In this document: positions 37,901 through 49,900 of the stretch, one piece after another
Layout: the number at the start of each line of letters is the position of its first letter
How positions within the stretch are numbered: the stretch's first letter is position 1
Assembly: GCF_964355755.1 (NCBI RefSeq)
Contig: NC_092676.1
Span: 25,962,288-26,022,287, forward strand
DNA: 60,000 bases
DNA from: Antedon mediterranea
Lineage: Eukaryota; Echinodermata; Crinoidea; Comatulida; Antedonidae
Direction of reading: 5' to 3'
Program-made: the position numbers and the translations under genes
Notes under the pieces: generated by a model
What the model saw: the letters and a program-made list of their open reading frames with translations, nothing else
Databases searched by the model: none
Told to the model about the DNA's origin: nothing

Positions 37901-40900
37901 CATTAAAGGAACACTTTCTTCTGAAACGAATGAAGGACACTGTAACACTAAGGAAATTCAGGTGGCACCTCTGTTTTAGGGACACTTCTAAAACGAAGAT
38001 TGACAATGTACTACGGTAACCCGTGTTCAGAGGACACTCTGATGGTCCCGAAGATCTCCTATTAAACTTGGTTCCCAAGCGACGCAACGCAAGGACGTAA
38101 CGCAACGTAAAGCGTGGTTCCCACTAGAGACGCAAAGCAACGATGTATTGACGCAAAGTGCTGTATTGCGTAATTTGCAGATTTGATTTCACGCAGGCGG
38201 GGGCAAACACAATTATTGAAAGGGCATTCTATTACGTTGCGTAGATTGCGTTACGTTGCGTGGCTAGTGGGAACCAAGCTTAAGTGATTTGACCAATCAC
38301 AAGCGATGGATTATTCGTCCTTGCGTTGCGTTTCTAGTGGGAACCAAGCTTTAATAGGGGTTTAAGCAAGAACAGCTATTAGGCTTAGATATGAGTATGT
38401 TCATCATAGTCTTACTTTGAGATCGTTCTATTTTCTTCATTAGTCTGCAAAATAAATGAATTTCCTATAAATACATTTTTTCCATCAAACCTCATTAGGT
38501 TATTAGCTTTAAAATGTCTTAGAGCAATCAGCATTATTTTTCAAGGCCGGAACATAAGTTGTTTTTTTTTGTTTTTTTTATGAATGAAGTTGCGGAACTG
38601 CATCATCTATCATCGCCCGAAGATCTACAAGGCTTGCGATTTAATGCTCCTGGATACAACGCGACAAATTCAACACCACCCTCCCTGATATTTGAAAAGA
38701 ACAAAGAAGGAATTGCTGAAGGTAGGCCTATGAAATAAATTATCTGATAGGCATGGGGTGGGGGGGGGGGTTACAGAGACAGATGAAATTGGAGTTAACA
38801 ACACATAACTTTGAAATATTTTCATTTATACTGGTCTCCCAGAGGGCCCAGTTATGATCAGTGGCTGTGTGTACTAGTGCACCGGGGTAACCTCCTACTC
38901 GTCTAAAAAAATGTGCTACGTTCTTTAAAGTGCACATGAGCTAGATGTGTACACTGGACCTATAATTTATAGTCCTTATCCGAGAAGACTTGTTCTACCA
39001 CCAGAATCATGGAGCGACTGAGCATCGAATTCCACTGTCTTAACCGCTCGGCCACTCACTCACTACTTTAACAGGATATGTTTTAAATAAATACAAAAAG
39101 TACAATGACCTTTAAATTACGTCAATTGACTCATAGGAACAACTATTGATAATTATTTGTTATTACTACTACTAATTAACTGATTGATGTATGACTAAAC
39201 GGTTGAACCAAAATAAAAGAATGAAGAAAGTGAATTTAATTAAGATGGCCATTTGGCAGTCACAAATTCAACTCCTAGCCCACAAATAAATTGACAATGT
39301 TTACTTTTTAACACTCATAGGTACTGATGTAAATGTAGCTGTTGTCTACTACGACCGTAAATTATTCGAGTCTGGTAACAGGTAGGCCTAGAATTAATGG
39401 TTTAATCTCACACCACACAATATTCTAATATTAACTCACTCACTTCTCCTGATGCATTTTATTTGTTTAGTATTCATATAAAGCCAATAATCCACTTGCT
39501 AGGCTAGGCTAGGCTTGATTGATGCTTCCATAGAAGTGGCAGGTGGGATAACATATGTAATACTAATAATAAACAAATGTAATAAACAAATGTAAAAATA
39601 TAGTAACCTCTATTAAGGAGATATTTTGTATATCTAAAGCGTGGTTCCCACTAGAACGCAACGCAGCGCCGTATCGACGCAAAGTGTTGTATTGCGTAAT
39701 CACAAGTGGGAACCGACGACGCAATAATGCTGCAAACATCGCAGATTTGATTTCACGCAGGATGGGGTTAACACAATTATTAGAAGGGCATTTTCTTACG
39801 TTACGTAGATTGCGTTACGTTGCGTAGCTAGTGGGAACCAGGCTTAACGCTTCGTTCCCACTAGGACGTAACGCAAGGACGTAAACGTAACGGAAGCGAG
39901 TTGAACAATCACACGCGACTGTTCGAATAATCCATCGCTTGTGATTGACCAACTCACTTACGTTGCATTACGTATTGTGTTGCGTCTCTAATGGAAACCA
40001 AGCATAAAGCGTGGTTCCCACTAGCGACGCAACACAAGGACGTAACGCAACGCAAGTGAATTGACCAATCACAAGCGATGGCTTATTCACTTGTGATTGC
40101 TAACTGTTGCTTGTCATTGGTTAAAACGCTTGCATTGCGTTTACGTCCTTGCGTTACGTTCTAGTGGGAACCAAGCTTAAGGGAGATATTTTGTTAGGTC
40201 TTTTAATAGGATACTGTATTTCCAAAACACCTTTAATGTATACTAGAGGCCTGTGACATTCGTGGTTTTTTCTATTTTTGCAGTGCTAAAGAAAATAGTA
40301 TGGACCCAACAATGATCAGTGGGGTGATTTCGGCAACAGCTTCATCAAAGAGAAACAAACTCCCAGTTTCAGTTAACTTTACACTGCCAATAGATAATGT
40401 AAGTATGCCTACTTCTTATATTACGTTATATTACGTTCAGGCGACATTTTCGCCAGTGATCTGTTATTATCACTAATTTAATAGTTATTCAGATTTGTGA
40501 ATATTAATATATTTGAAGTTCTTATAATACAATATCCTAGCCTATCGGACGGTCTATTTTTAATTTGGTGCCAAGGGTTGTACACCCTCTCAAAGCATAC
40601 CAGCAAAGCCCAAGTGAATCCTGTAGCATAGTCAAATGCTACATACAATACCGCCTTATTTTTCAAATGGTATAGCAAAAAACAAAAAAACAAAATGGTT
40701 TCTTTACTCCAAATTCAGATTGAATAGCAGTTAAAATGTACTCTGGCGTTAAACCCAGTCTTATTTCACTTTAGAGCCAGTATATTAATGTATGTATCGC
40801 ATTAGATATTATGTATACCCAGATATATTGAAGATATGAAAATCTTCATTGGGCCTGGTAATATGTTGCTCGTTCACTGTTGATTGTTCAGCGTGCTTAA

Positions 40901-43900
40901 GCGTGGTTCCCACAAGCGATGCAACACAAGGACGTAACGCAACGCAAGTGAATTGACCAATCACAAGCGATGGCTTATTCGCTTGTGATTGCTAACTGTC
41001 TATAACTTCGCTTGCGTTGCGTTAAGGTCCTTGCGTTACGTTCTAGTGGCAACCAAGCTTAATATGTTGCTCTTTCACTGTTGATTGTTCAGCGTGCTTA
41101 GAGGCGCCCCGTATTTTGCGCTATATTAAATTGAACCTTATTATTACTGACTCTATTATAAGCACTACAGTATTTGGATACTAATTAAAAGACTATTCCA
41201 AAACAAATATAAATAAATTAGATAATGATTATGACATACAAGACTGAGCCACGCTCCAGCAACGAATGAAAATACTAAATATTCGCATCGATATGAGGAG
41301 GAGGACATTAACTGTTATAGCGTACGTTTACATAGCGATAATATTACGTCCATCAATTGCAACTTAAACAAACCCAGCCTGGTTTCAATTTTGATTTGAA
41401 GAATGACAAGATAACTGATTGTCTATTAAAATTACCAATTGAAATGCATCTAATTCATTATTATCGTTCCTAGTGTTTTCAATTTATTCGTATTGAAGAG
41501 TTTTACAGCTTCAGCAGCCAATCGAGTCTTTTATTTAGAAATTAAATAAAACTAATTGATGAAATAGAATTGTAACTTGGTAGGCCTATCATATGACTTT
41601 CTCATGTGGTTACAACAACTATCATTTTATTTATGCACCCGATTCTTTGTACTGTATCTTCGCATGTGGCATTGTATGTCCAGTATTCCATGAGTCATTT
41701 TTGTCGCTTTCTCGGTATACTGTATCTCTTATTTTTACAGATCATATAGGCAAATGTTGTGACTTACAGTGTGATACACATATCACATGTGTCCACTGTT
41801 ATAGGCCACAGTCTGATACACATATCACATATGTCCACTGTTATAGGCCTACAGTGTGATACATATATCACATGTGTCCACTGTTATAGGCATACAGTTT
41901 GATACACATATCACATGTGTCCACTGTTATAGGCCTATCATAAGCCTAACATAACATATGTGACACTGTATTACAGAATGTGCCTATGATACTGTACAAA
42001 CACACTACTGAAAATCGGTTAATTTATCAAGGAAAGCTATTACAGTACTGTAGTACTGTATATAACAATTAGTCTCGTACACTGACACAACATGCGCGCA
42101 TGTTGTGTCAGTGTACAAGTGTGATGATTAAACAAGCTCATTTTAGCGTAAAAAATGTATTGGTAGTTATTGTATTATAACTATTATAAATAATAATATG
42201 TAGGCATATTAAGGTTACAGTATAATATCACTGGTCCGTATTGATTGATATTGAAATTCTCACAAAAATGGTTTTGTATCATTTATACATCTAAAAAGCG
42301 TTCCCATCTTGTGGTAATTAAGCGTTTTCCCTTTGAAGAACCGCCGAATTATAATATGATTAACATAGAGCATAATTTATCTAATCATGAAATTCGGTCA
42401 CTAACTTCTTGAGACATCAATGAAGTAGTCAATTCTGAATATATTTATAGTCAAAATGTGGCGGGACTTTCTACTTAAATTACAATGCAATCGTTTCCAG
42501 TGACATTGTATCCAACATCGATGCATCATGTGATATGCGATACTGTATGTAGTACACTATATGCAAAAGCATAATGTTAATGCTTCCATTGTGTAGCGCC
42601 ATTTCAAAGAATTATTGCTCGTGGCGCTTTTCTATTATGCTTCGTGCTCCACCGCCTAAGGGTCACGTCATGTCAGTGCTGCTAACAATTCGAGCGTTTC
42701 GTGCTCCCCGGCCCTAAAGGTCACGTCATGTCAGTGCTGCTTCTAATTCTAGCGCTTCGTGCTTCCCGACCCTAAGGGTCACGTCATGTCAGTGCTGCAC
42801 GCAATTCTAGCGCTTCGTGCTCCCCGGCCCTAAGGGTCACGTCATGTCAGTGCTGCTAACAATTCGAGCGTTTCGTGCTCCCCGGCCCTAAGGGTCACGT
42901 CATGTCAGTGCTGTTGCCAATGCTAGCTCTTCGTGCTCCCCGGCCCTAAGGGTCACGTTATGTCAGTGCTGCTGCCAATGCTAGTGCTTCGTGCTCCCCG
43001 GCCCTAAGGGTCACGTCATGCCAGTGCTGCTGCCAATGCTAGCTCTTCGTTCTCCCCGGCCCTAAGGGTCACGTCATGTCAGTGCTGCCAGTTCTAGCGC
43101 TTTTTCAAACTGGCCACCAACTCCTCATTAGCCATTTGCGCATACTAAAATGATCATTTTTTCAAAGAAATAATTCAACACCAACTGCCTTAAACTATAT
43201 AAAATACAATAGAACGTTTGTTTCTAATTCGTTTGTATCTATAAATTAATTGTTAGCAAGATACTTTTTAGAAGATTTATGCGGTCCTAGTTTGTGCTTA
43301 CGACGTGCTCGCCCCTCCGGCATCCAGTTTGAATCGGACCTGTTTACGTTTTACCACGTATTCACACTGAACCAACAACACAGTTCCATGAAATAAAATT
43401 GCCTTATGTTACTACAATTCTATTTATCAATGTATTTATTATACGGATGTAAATAGTATTTGCTTCAATACTTGTGAATGCGTACTACAGTTTGGCCTAC
43501 GTTACGTGAATGAAAATGCTCGTGGTTTAAAGGCGCGGCATCTGTGTATTCGAGGTTTACCCGAGGAGGACCCGTAGTGTACCCGTGTAGTAGAAGTACC
43601 GGTTCTCGTTGAGAATCGTCTGGTTGTTACAAAATCGAGATATCCGATTGTTTACAGCAAATTTTGCAGTTTTGTTTTTGCTGTTCTGCTGATGAGTAAT
43701 GAATATATGCATATATACTGCAATAACTAATCTAGCAATCATTTGTCAAACACAGTGGAAATTTACAGTCTTTTTATAAATCCTCTTAATTGTGAGATTT
43801 AGAGATTGAAATTCCGATGGAGATTGATCCGGCCATCAGAGTGTTTGCAATCCGATTTGCTGCCGTGGAATATTTTATAAATGACATTACCTATCATTTA

Positions 43901-46900
43901 GAATAGGTACTAGAGAAGTTGTTTCTTCTTGTCTTGTTTTTGCTTTAAGCGACTAACGTGACAAGATTTTTTATTCTGTAGTTAAGTTCTCTATCATTAT
44001 TTCTCTCTTATTTCGTATTTTGAATTTGTATTAAATAAACGTCGTGAATTGAGTTGTTTTGTAATCAAAATCTGTAAGAATTTCAACGCGCTTCGTGATT
44101 TTAATATTCAGTCAATAATTTTGAATTAAGGTTTAGGCTGCAGGCGACGGGTCGAAACGCTTCAATACATGTTGCTAAAATGTATGTTATTATACATAAC
44201 TGAATAAATAGATTGCTTATTGCTATATTAGATGTTATTATGTTGGATACTAACCGTACCTTGAGTTGTGCACCCAATAAGACATGACATCATGTGACTC
44301 TCTCTTCTTCTTCTCTTCTTCTTCTCTCTCTTCCACTTCACACTTCCTTCTCCCTTGGACTTCCCCACCTTCCACAGTCACTCTTTCCTTCAACCTTTTG
44401 CACTTTCACACCCTCTCTTTCCCTTCCCCGGCCTCTCTTTCCCTTCCCCATTTTATCCTTCCATCTCCTTCTCATCCCTCCCTTCCAAACTTTCACCTTC
44501 CCTTCCCACTTTCTCTCTTTTAAATTCTCACTCCTTCCTTCTCAACTTCCTCTCTTTAAGCATTCTCCACTTCCTCTCTTTTAGTTTGTTGTTGTTTATT
44601 AGTTTCCACAAATAATACATAATAATAGTCTTAATAAATCATTAAATATTTATAAATGTGAATGGTGGTCACAATAAGTCTAGAAGTAGACTTTAAGCAG
44701 AGGCCACCATTAACAAAAGATTACAATAAAATTGTTTTACTCTTTACCAATTTCCCTTCCTCTCCCTGTCAATTGAGCAACGTCAGCACAATTACTAATG
44801 ACTTTAATGTATAACGTCATTACGTTTAGATTAGTGACCTCTAAGCGATTGCAGCCTTTAATCAAGAAGTTGATGACCAATATTTGATTAATTAATTGTT
44901 CGTTCAATCAACAAAAGACATTGTAGCATTCATTCAGTCCTTGATTAAATATTGTATATCTCTGGAGACACTGATTGATATATTTGTCAAATTAATTACA
45001 CGGAATACTTTGAAAAGCATTTAATAAAATGAACAGCTCAATTAGTTTTGTAATCACAATTACGCGTCCTCGGTACGGTATCAATATTGTTTGTTTTAAT
45101 TATAATTATTTTATGCAAATTGCCAAGGATAACCATAAGCGAATGCATTCACTATTCTCCTTAAAGGTGGCAATTCTGTTCAAAAGACAAACATAAAACA
45201 TAAAACACAAGTCTTATTACTAGTCTTTGAGAATGGAGTTATAAATTGTCATTGTATTGTCATTAGACAAAATCCTGACACTGAAAGGACTTTAACCTAT
45301 GACCATTGGATTGGTAGCCAAGCATCATAACCAAGTCCGTTAGCATAGGCGAATATTTGATACAGCATCACTTGTTTAATACAATGTAAAGCCTGTACCA
45401 TAGACCCTAACCTTCCGTGATACATACAATTTGCCTGCGATACTGAACAAAATTGTAATATGTCAATTACGCGAGGTTACAAAATTGTATGTAGTAAACA
45501 TTATTATCATTTAGTTGGTTAATGGCTTTTTGCAATGCACACATTACTATTTCAAACACTTATTATATTCTAAAAGCATACAATAGTCAAATTCAATAAA
45601 TATTTCGTTCTTTTGTGTCTTATTTGAATTGTATTATATTAGGTAATTACCGTATACTCGCTCATCAATCAACATTATGTAAATCATTAGTTTTTACCAT
45701 ATTCCGCAACGTAATGTTGAAAATATTGTTTTTTTGGCTGATGATTATATGAGTATATTAATATGAGTATTTTTCTGAATTTTATAGTGTACAACCAAAT
45801 TTTATACATCTTTTACAATTGAAAATCTGAATTTCCCAGTGTACAACCCAATACTATACATCTTTATCATTTCAAAATCTAAATTTTACAGTGTACAACC
45901 CAATATTTCTTTTTTTTTTCACAATTTATTTTTTTAAATTAATCTTTAGGTTCCGAACAGTTGGAATGATTCTTATATCATGGAGACAGTCTGTGCGTTC
46001 TGGAATGTTGCGGCAAGGTAAATTATTTTTTATTTAAATGTATCAATCCTCAGCGGAAACCACCCGTCCGCTCCGCGTTGTGTGTATAAATGATACTAAG
46101 GAATATTAACATAGATGCTATATTTTATTACCGTTACCGCTCGTCTGTGTAAGTTGGCCTTTAGTGGTAAATGTGCACGAATCATCTAGAGTACACTAGA
46201 GTATGAGCCCAGCCTTATTCTTAAAAGATGAGTCCAACTTTAGTTTTAAAGGATAAGCCTAACTTTACTTTTAAATGATGTGTCCAACTTTATTTTTAAA
46301 AGATGAGCCTAACCTTATTTTTAAAGATAAGCCTATTATTTTTAGAGGACGAATCCAACCTTATTTTTAAAGATAAGCCTATTATTTTTAGAGGACGAGT
46401 CCAACCTTATTTTTAAAGATAAGCCTATTATTTTTAGAGGACGAGTCCAACCTTATTTTTAAAGATAAGCCTATTATTTTTAGAGGACGAGCCCAACCTT
46501 ATTTTTAAAGATAAGCCTATTATTTTTAGAGGACGAGTCCAACCTTATTTTTAAAGATAAGCCTATTATTTTTAGAGGACGAATCCAACCTTATTTTTAA
46601 AGAATGAACCTAATTTTTAGAGAATAAGCTAAACCTTATTTTTAAAGTACAACTTTATTCGGAGAGAAATTAAATGCATGAAATGATTGACTTTAAATCA
46701 AAGTGTCTTTAACTTTCGTATTCGTATTTAATGTTATATATTTCGGACTTAGGCCTATATGACACTCCCTCCACATGATTAATATATTGTATTTATTATC
46801 CTGTAGGTCTATGTTATTATTAAATTGAAATTGAAACTTTGATTTCACTAAAATTCACTGAATTAGAAATGTGATCAATTTGTTTTTGTGTTTTGTTTCA

Positions 46901-49900
46901 GTGACTGGTCAACGGATGGTTGCTATGCCGTAATGTCTGGTAGTGATGGATCTTCGTCTGCAGATACAACGTGCTTTTGTTCGCACACGACAAACTTTGC
47001 CGTCCTCATGCAGGTGTCAGACGTGCCGGTGAGTGAAAATATTGACAATTAGCTTAGTTATTATATTACAATATTATATTACAAAAATAGTTTCGATATG
47101 TCACGTAAACTTTATTTTTTTTAATATTTTGTTTTTTTTCTTTTTTATTATCATTTTTTTTTTAATTGTCTGCTCATGAGTAATTAAACTGACACTAATA
47201 TGATGCATTTATCTGTTGTTATTAAAAGTTGTATTAATAATTCAATGATGTGTACATTTACAATCCATATTTTATTTATATTATAGTACAAACACATAAG
47301 CTATTCACGTCGAAAATCCAATTTAATACAGTAGAACTGCACATTCTGTCCACTCTGTACCCAAATGAAGTGTCCACTATGTACCCAAATGAAGTGTCCA
47401 CTATGTACCCAAATGAAGTGTCCACTCTGTACCCAAATGAAGTGTCCACTCTGTACCCAATGAAGTGTCCACACAAAATAATTATCTGAATAAGGGTTGG
47501 CCGAAGATATGTTTCCCCTCGTTCGTTCTACGGACAATTGGCCTCTTAATAGGGGTATCCCAAAAAAGAAAGGTGTTCTACCGTATTGACAGAATAATAG
47601 CCTTAGTACAATCATCTTTAATTTTCATTATAATAAGATTGATGGTAAACACGAAGCTGCATTGGGCTGGATTACACGGATAGGATGTAGCATATCGCTG
47701 GCTGGTCTGTTCATATCGCTTGCTGTTTACATGTATCTAGAGTAAGTTATCAGCATCCTCATCAATAATTATCAACAATCGCTCATCGTCATAAATCGTC
47801 ATAATCAAAATTCTCAAGTTACCATCTCATCAACTGCATTATGCCTACTCGTCAAGTTTGTCATCCACTTCCTCGTGTTGACATTGTTATCCTCCACTTT
47901 CACTATCCTCCTTTTCATACCGGACTCATCATTATCATGCCGAACTCATCATTATCATCATTGGCGAACTCATCATTATCATCATTGCCGAACTCATCAT
48001 CATCATGCCGAACTCATCATCATCCAGAACTCATCATTATCATTCAGAACTCATCATTATCATTCAGAACTCATCATTTTCACACCGAACTCATCATTAT
48101 CATACCGAACTCATCATTATCATACCGAACTCATTGTTTTCACACCGAACTAATCATCATACCGAACTCATCATCATACCGAACTCATCATCATACCGAA
48201 CTCATCATTATCATACCGAACTCGTCATTATCATACCGAACTCATCATTATCGCACAGAACTCATCGCTATAATACCGAACTCATCATTATCATACCGAA
48301 TTCATCATTATCACACAGAACTCATCATTATCATACCGAACTCCTCATTATCATACCGAACTCATCATTATCACACAGAACTCATCATTATAATACCGAA
48401 CTCATCATTATCATACCGAACTCATCATTATTATACCGAACTCGTCAATATCATACCGAACTCGTCAATAATCATCATAATCTTAATTCAAAACCATATT
48501 AACATCATTTTTAAATTGCTTATAATGGCGTTGGCGACAGAGATGTGGAGTATTAGGATGTTATTTCATGACAACCTTATCATTTTGTTATCATAAAATA
48601 TGTTAAATAATTTCTATATTTTCAGAGATCTACGAAAATTAGAACGAAATTTAATCCACATTAATTTGATGGTCAGTTTGATTGTTGTACAACTTCTGTT
48701 CTTGCTGGGGATTGAACGTACAGAAAATGAGGTAATAAAACACAATTCCCATCATCTCGTTACTGACCTTTTACAAGACAAAACTATGTTTCGGTAAACA
48801 CTACTACACACGCACCGGATCATTTTAACTTAACCGAATATTTATAAGTTGCAAAAGATGCGATGTTATAGATATAAATAGAATATTCTTCTGCTATTGC
48901 AAACATATAATACTTAACGATTTTGTATTCCGACTGTTAACTTACTTTGTTTTATGTGTGCAAATATTTGTTTTTTTGAATTTTGCATATTATAAATAAT
49001 ATATCGGTTGTTGACAACAGTTGATTACCCAGGACCATTAAAACATCGTATATTTGCAACTTAAATGTGTGTCGTTCCCAACGGCAGTTTTGATGCATTA
49101 ACTTGATGATGATTACTTTTCGAAGCAAAAAAATCCAAAAAAATAAAATCATGTCATCTATAATCGGATGACAAAAAAAAAACAGACAACAGAACGGCAA
49201 TGGTTTTATCGCACGCAGACGATATGTATCTATCACGCAATGTGCCGTTTTTGTACAATTTAAGCTGAATTTATCATTCTAAGTTAAATGCATGTGGATG
49301 ATCAGCCCTCGGGGAATCTGTTGAATAATACGAGGGATTATAAATGAATGAATGAATGTATCAGACGTCTCATTTATGAATAATAATAACATGAATGGGC
49401 ATCGTTGTCAACAACAAATCTATGTCAGTTTTTATACGTGAAAAACGGCAATAAACAAATATTACAGATAAAAGAGTCTTGTTAGTGATTGGTCTAATGT
49501 TGAGTGGGTCTTGTTAATGATTGGTCTAATGTTGAGCGGGTCTTGTTAATGATTGGTCTAATGTTGCGGGTCTTGTTAATGATTGGTCTAATGTTGAGCG
49601 GGTCTTGTTAATGATTGGTCTAATGTTGAGCGGGTCTTGTTAATGATTGGTCTAATATTGATCGGGTCTTGTTAATGATTGGTCTAATGTTGCGGGTCTT
49701 GTTAATGATTGGTCTAATGTTGAGCGGGTCTTGTTAATGATTGGTGTAATGTTGAGCGGGTCTTGTTAATGATTGGTCTAATATTGATCGGGTCTTTCTA
49801 AAGAATGATCTAAAATTGAGCGAGACTTGTTTAGATTGGTCTAAGGTTGAATAGATTCTAATGATTGGTTTAATTTGTTATTGTAACCAGGACTGGTGTA

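Larger units (their letters stand above)
35816..38589 (+). other. intron 7
   Basis: Family-A MITEs at 35913-36069 and 36977-37188, a retroposon tail at 36085-36207, an ACA microsatellite at about 36302-36324 and a nested family-B pair at 38065-38350. Stretches 36325-36976 and 37189-38064 show nothing recognisable. Confidence 0.5.
40399..45949 (+). other. intron 10 (5.6 kb)
   Basis: Contains a family-B MITE with 41-bp flank duplications (40859-41100), a 43-bp minisatellite (41763-41936), a 40-bp palindrome (42077-42116), a 58-bp GC-rich array (42641-43102), a pyrimidine tract (44296-44583) and a retroposon tail (44585-44720). Stretches 41101-41762, 42117-42640, 43103-44295 and 44721-45949 hold no supported feature. 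The last has a roughly 60-bp repeat of GTGTACAACC..ATACATC near 45790-45905. Confidence 0.55.

Noticed and set aside
44284-44615. Ser/Leu/Pro/Phe-rich ORFs in three frames
   Set aside because: The DNA is a pyrimidine tract; such tracts lack stop codons by composition.
47841-48596. Longest open frame in the window (251 residues)
   Set aside because: It is a translation of the 20-bp minisatellite in intron 13. Three overlapping frames are open for the same reason, and the real exons on either side splice over it.
49471-49800. Regular 32-bp repeats resembling a CRISPR array
   Set aside because: The units are contiguous without unique spacers, and the setting is an animal intron.
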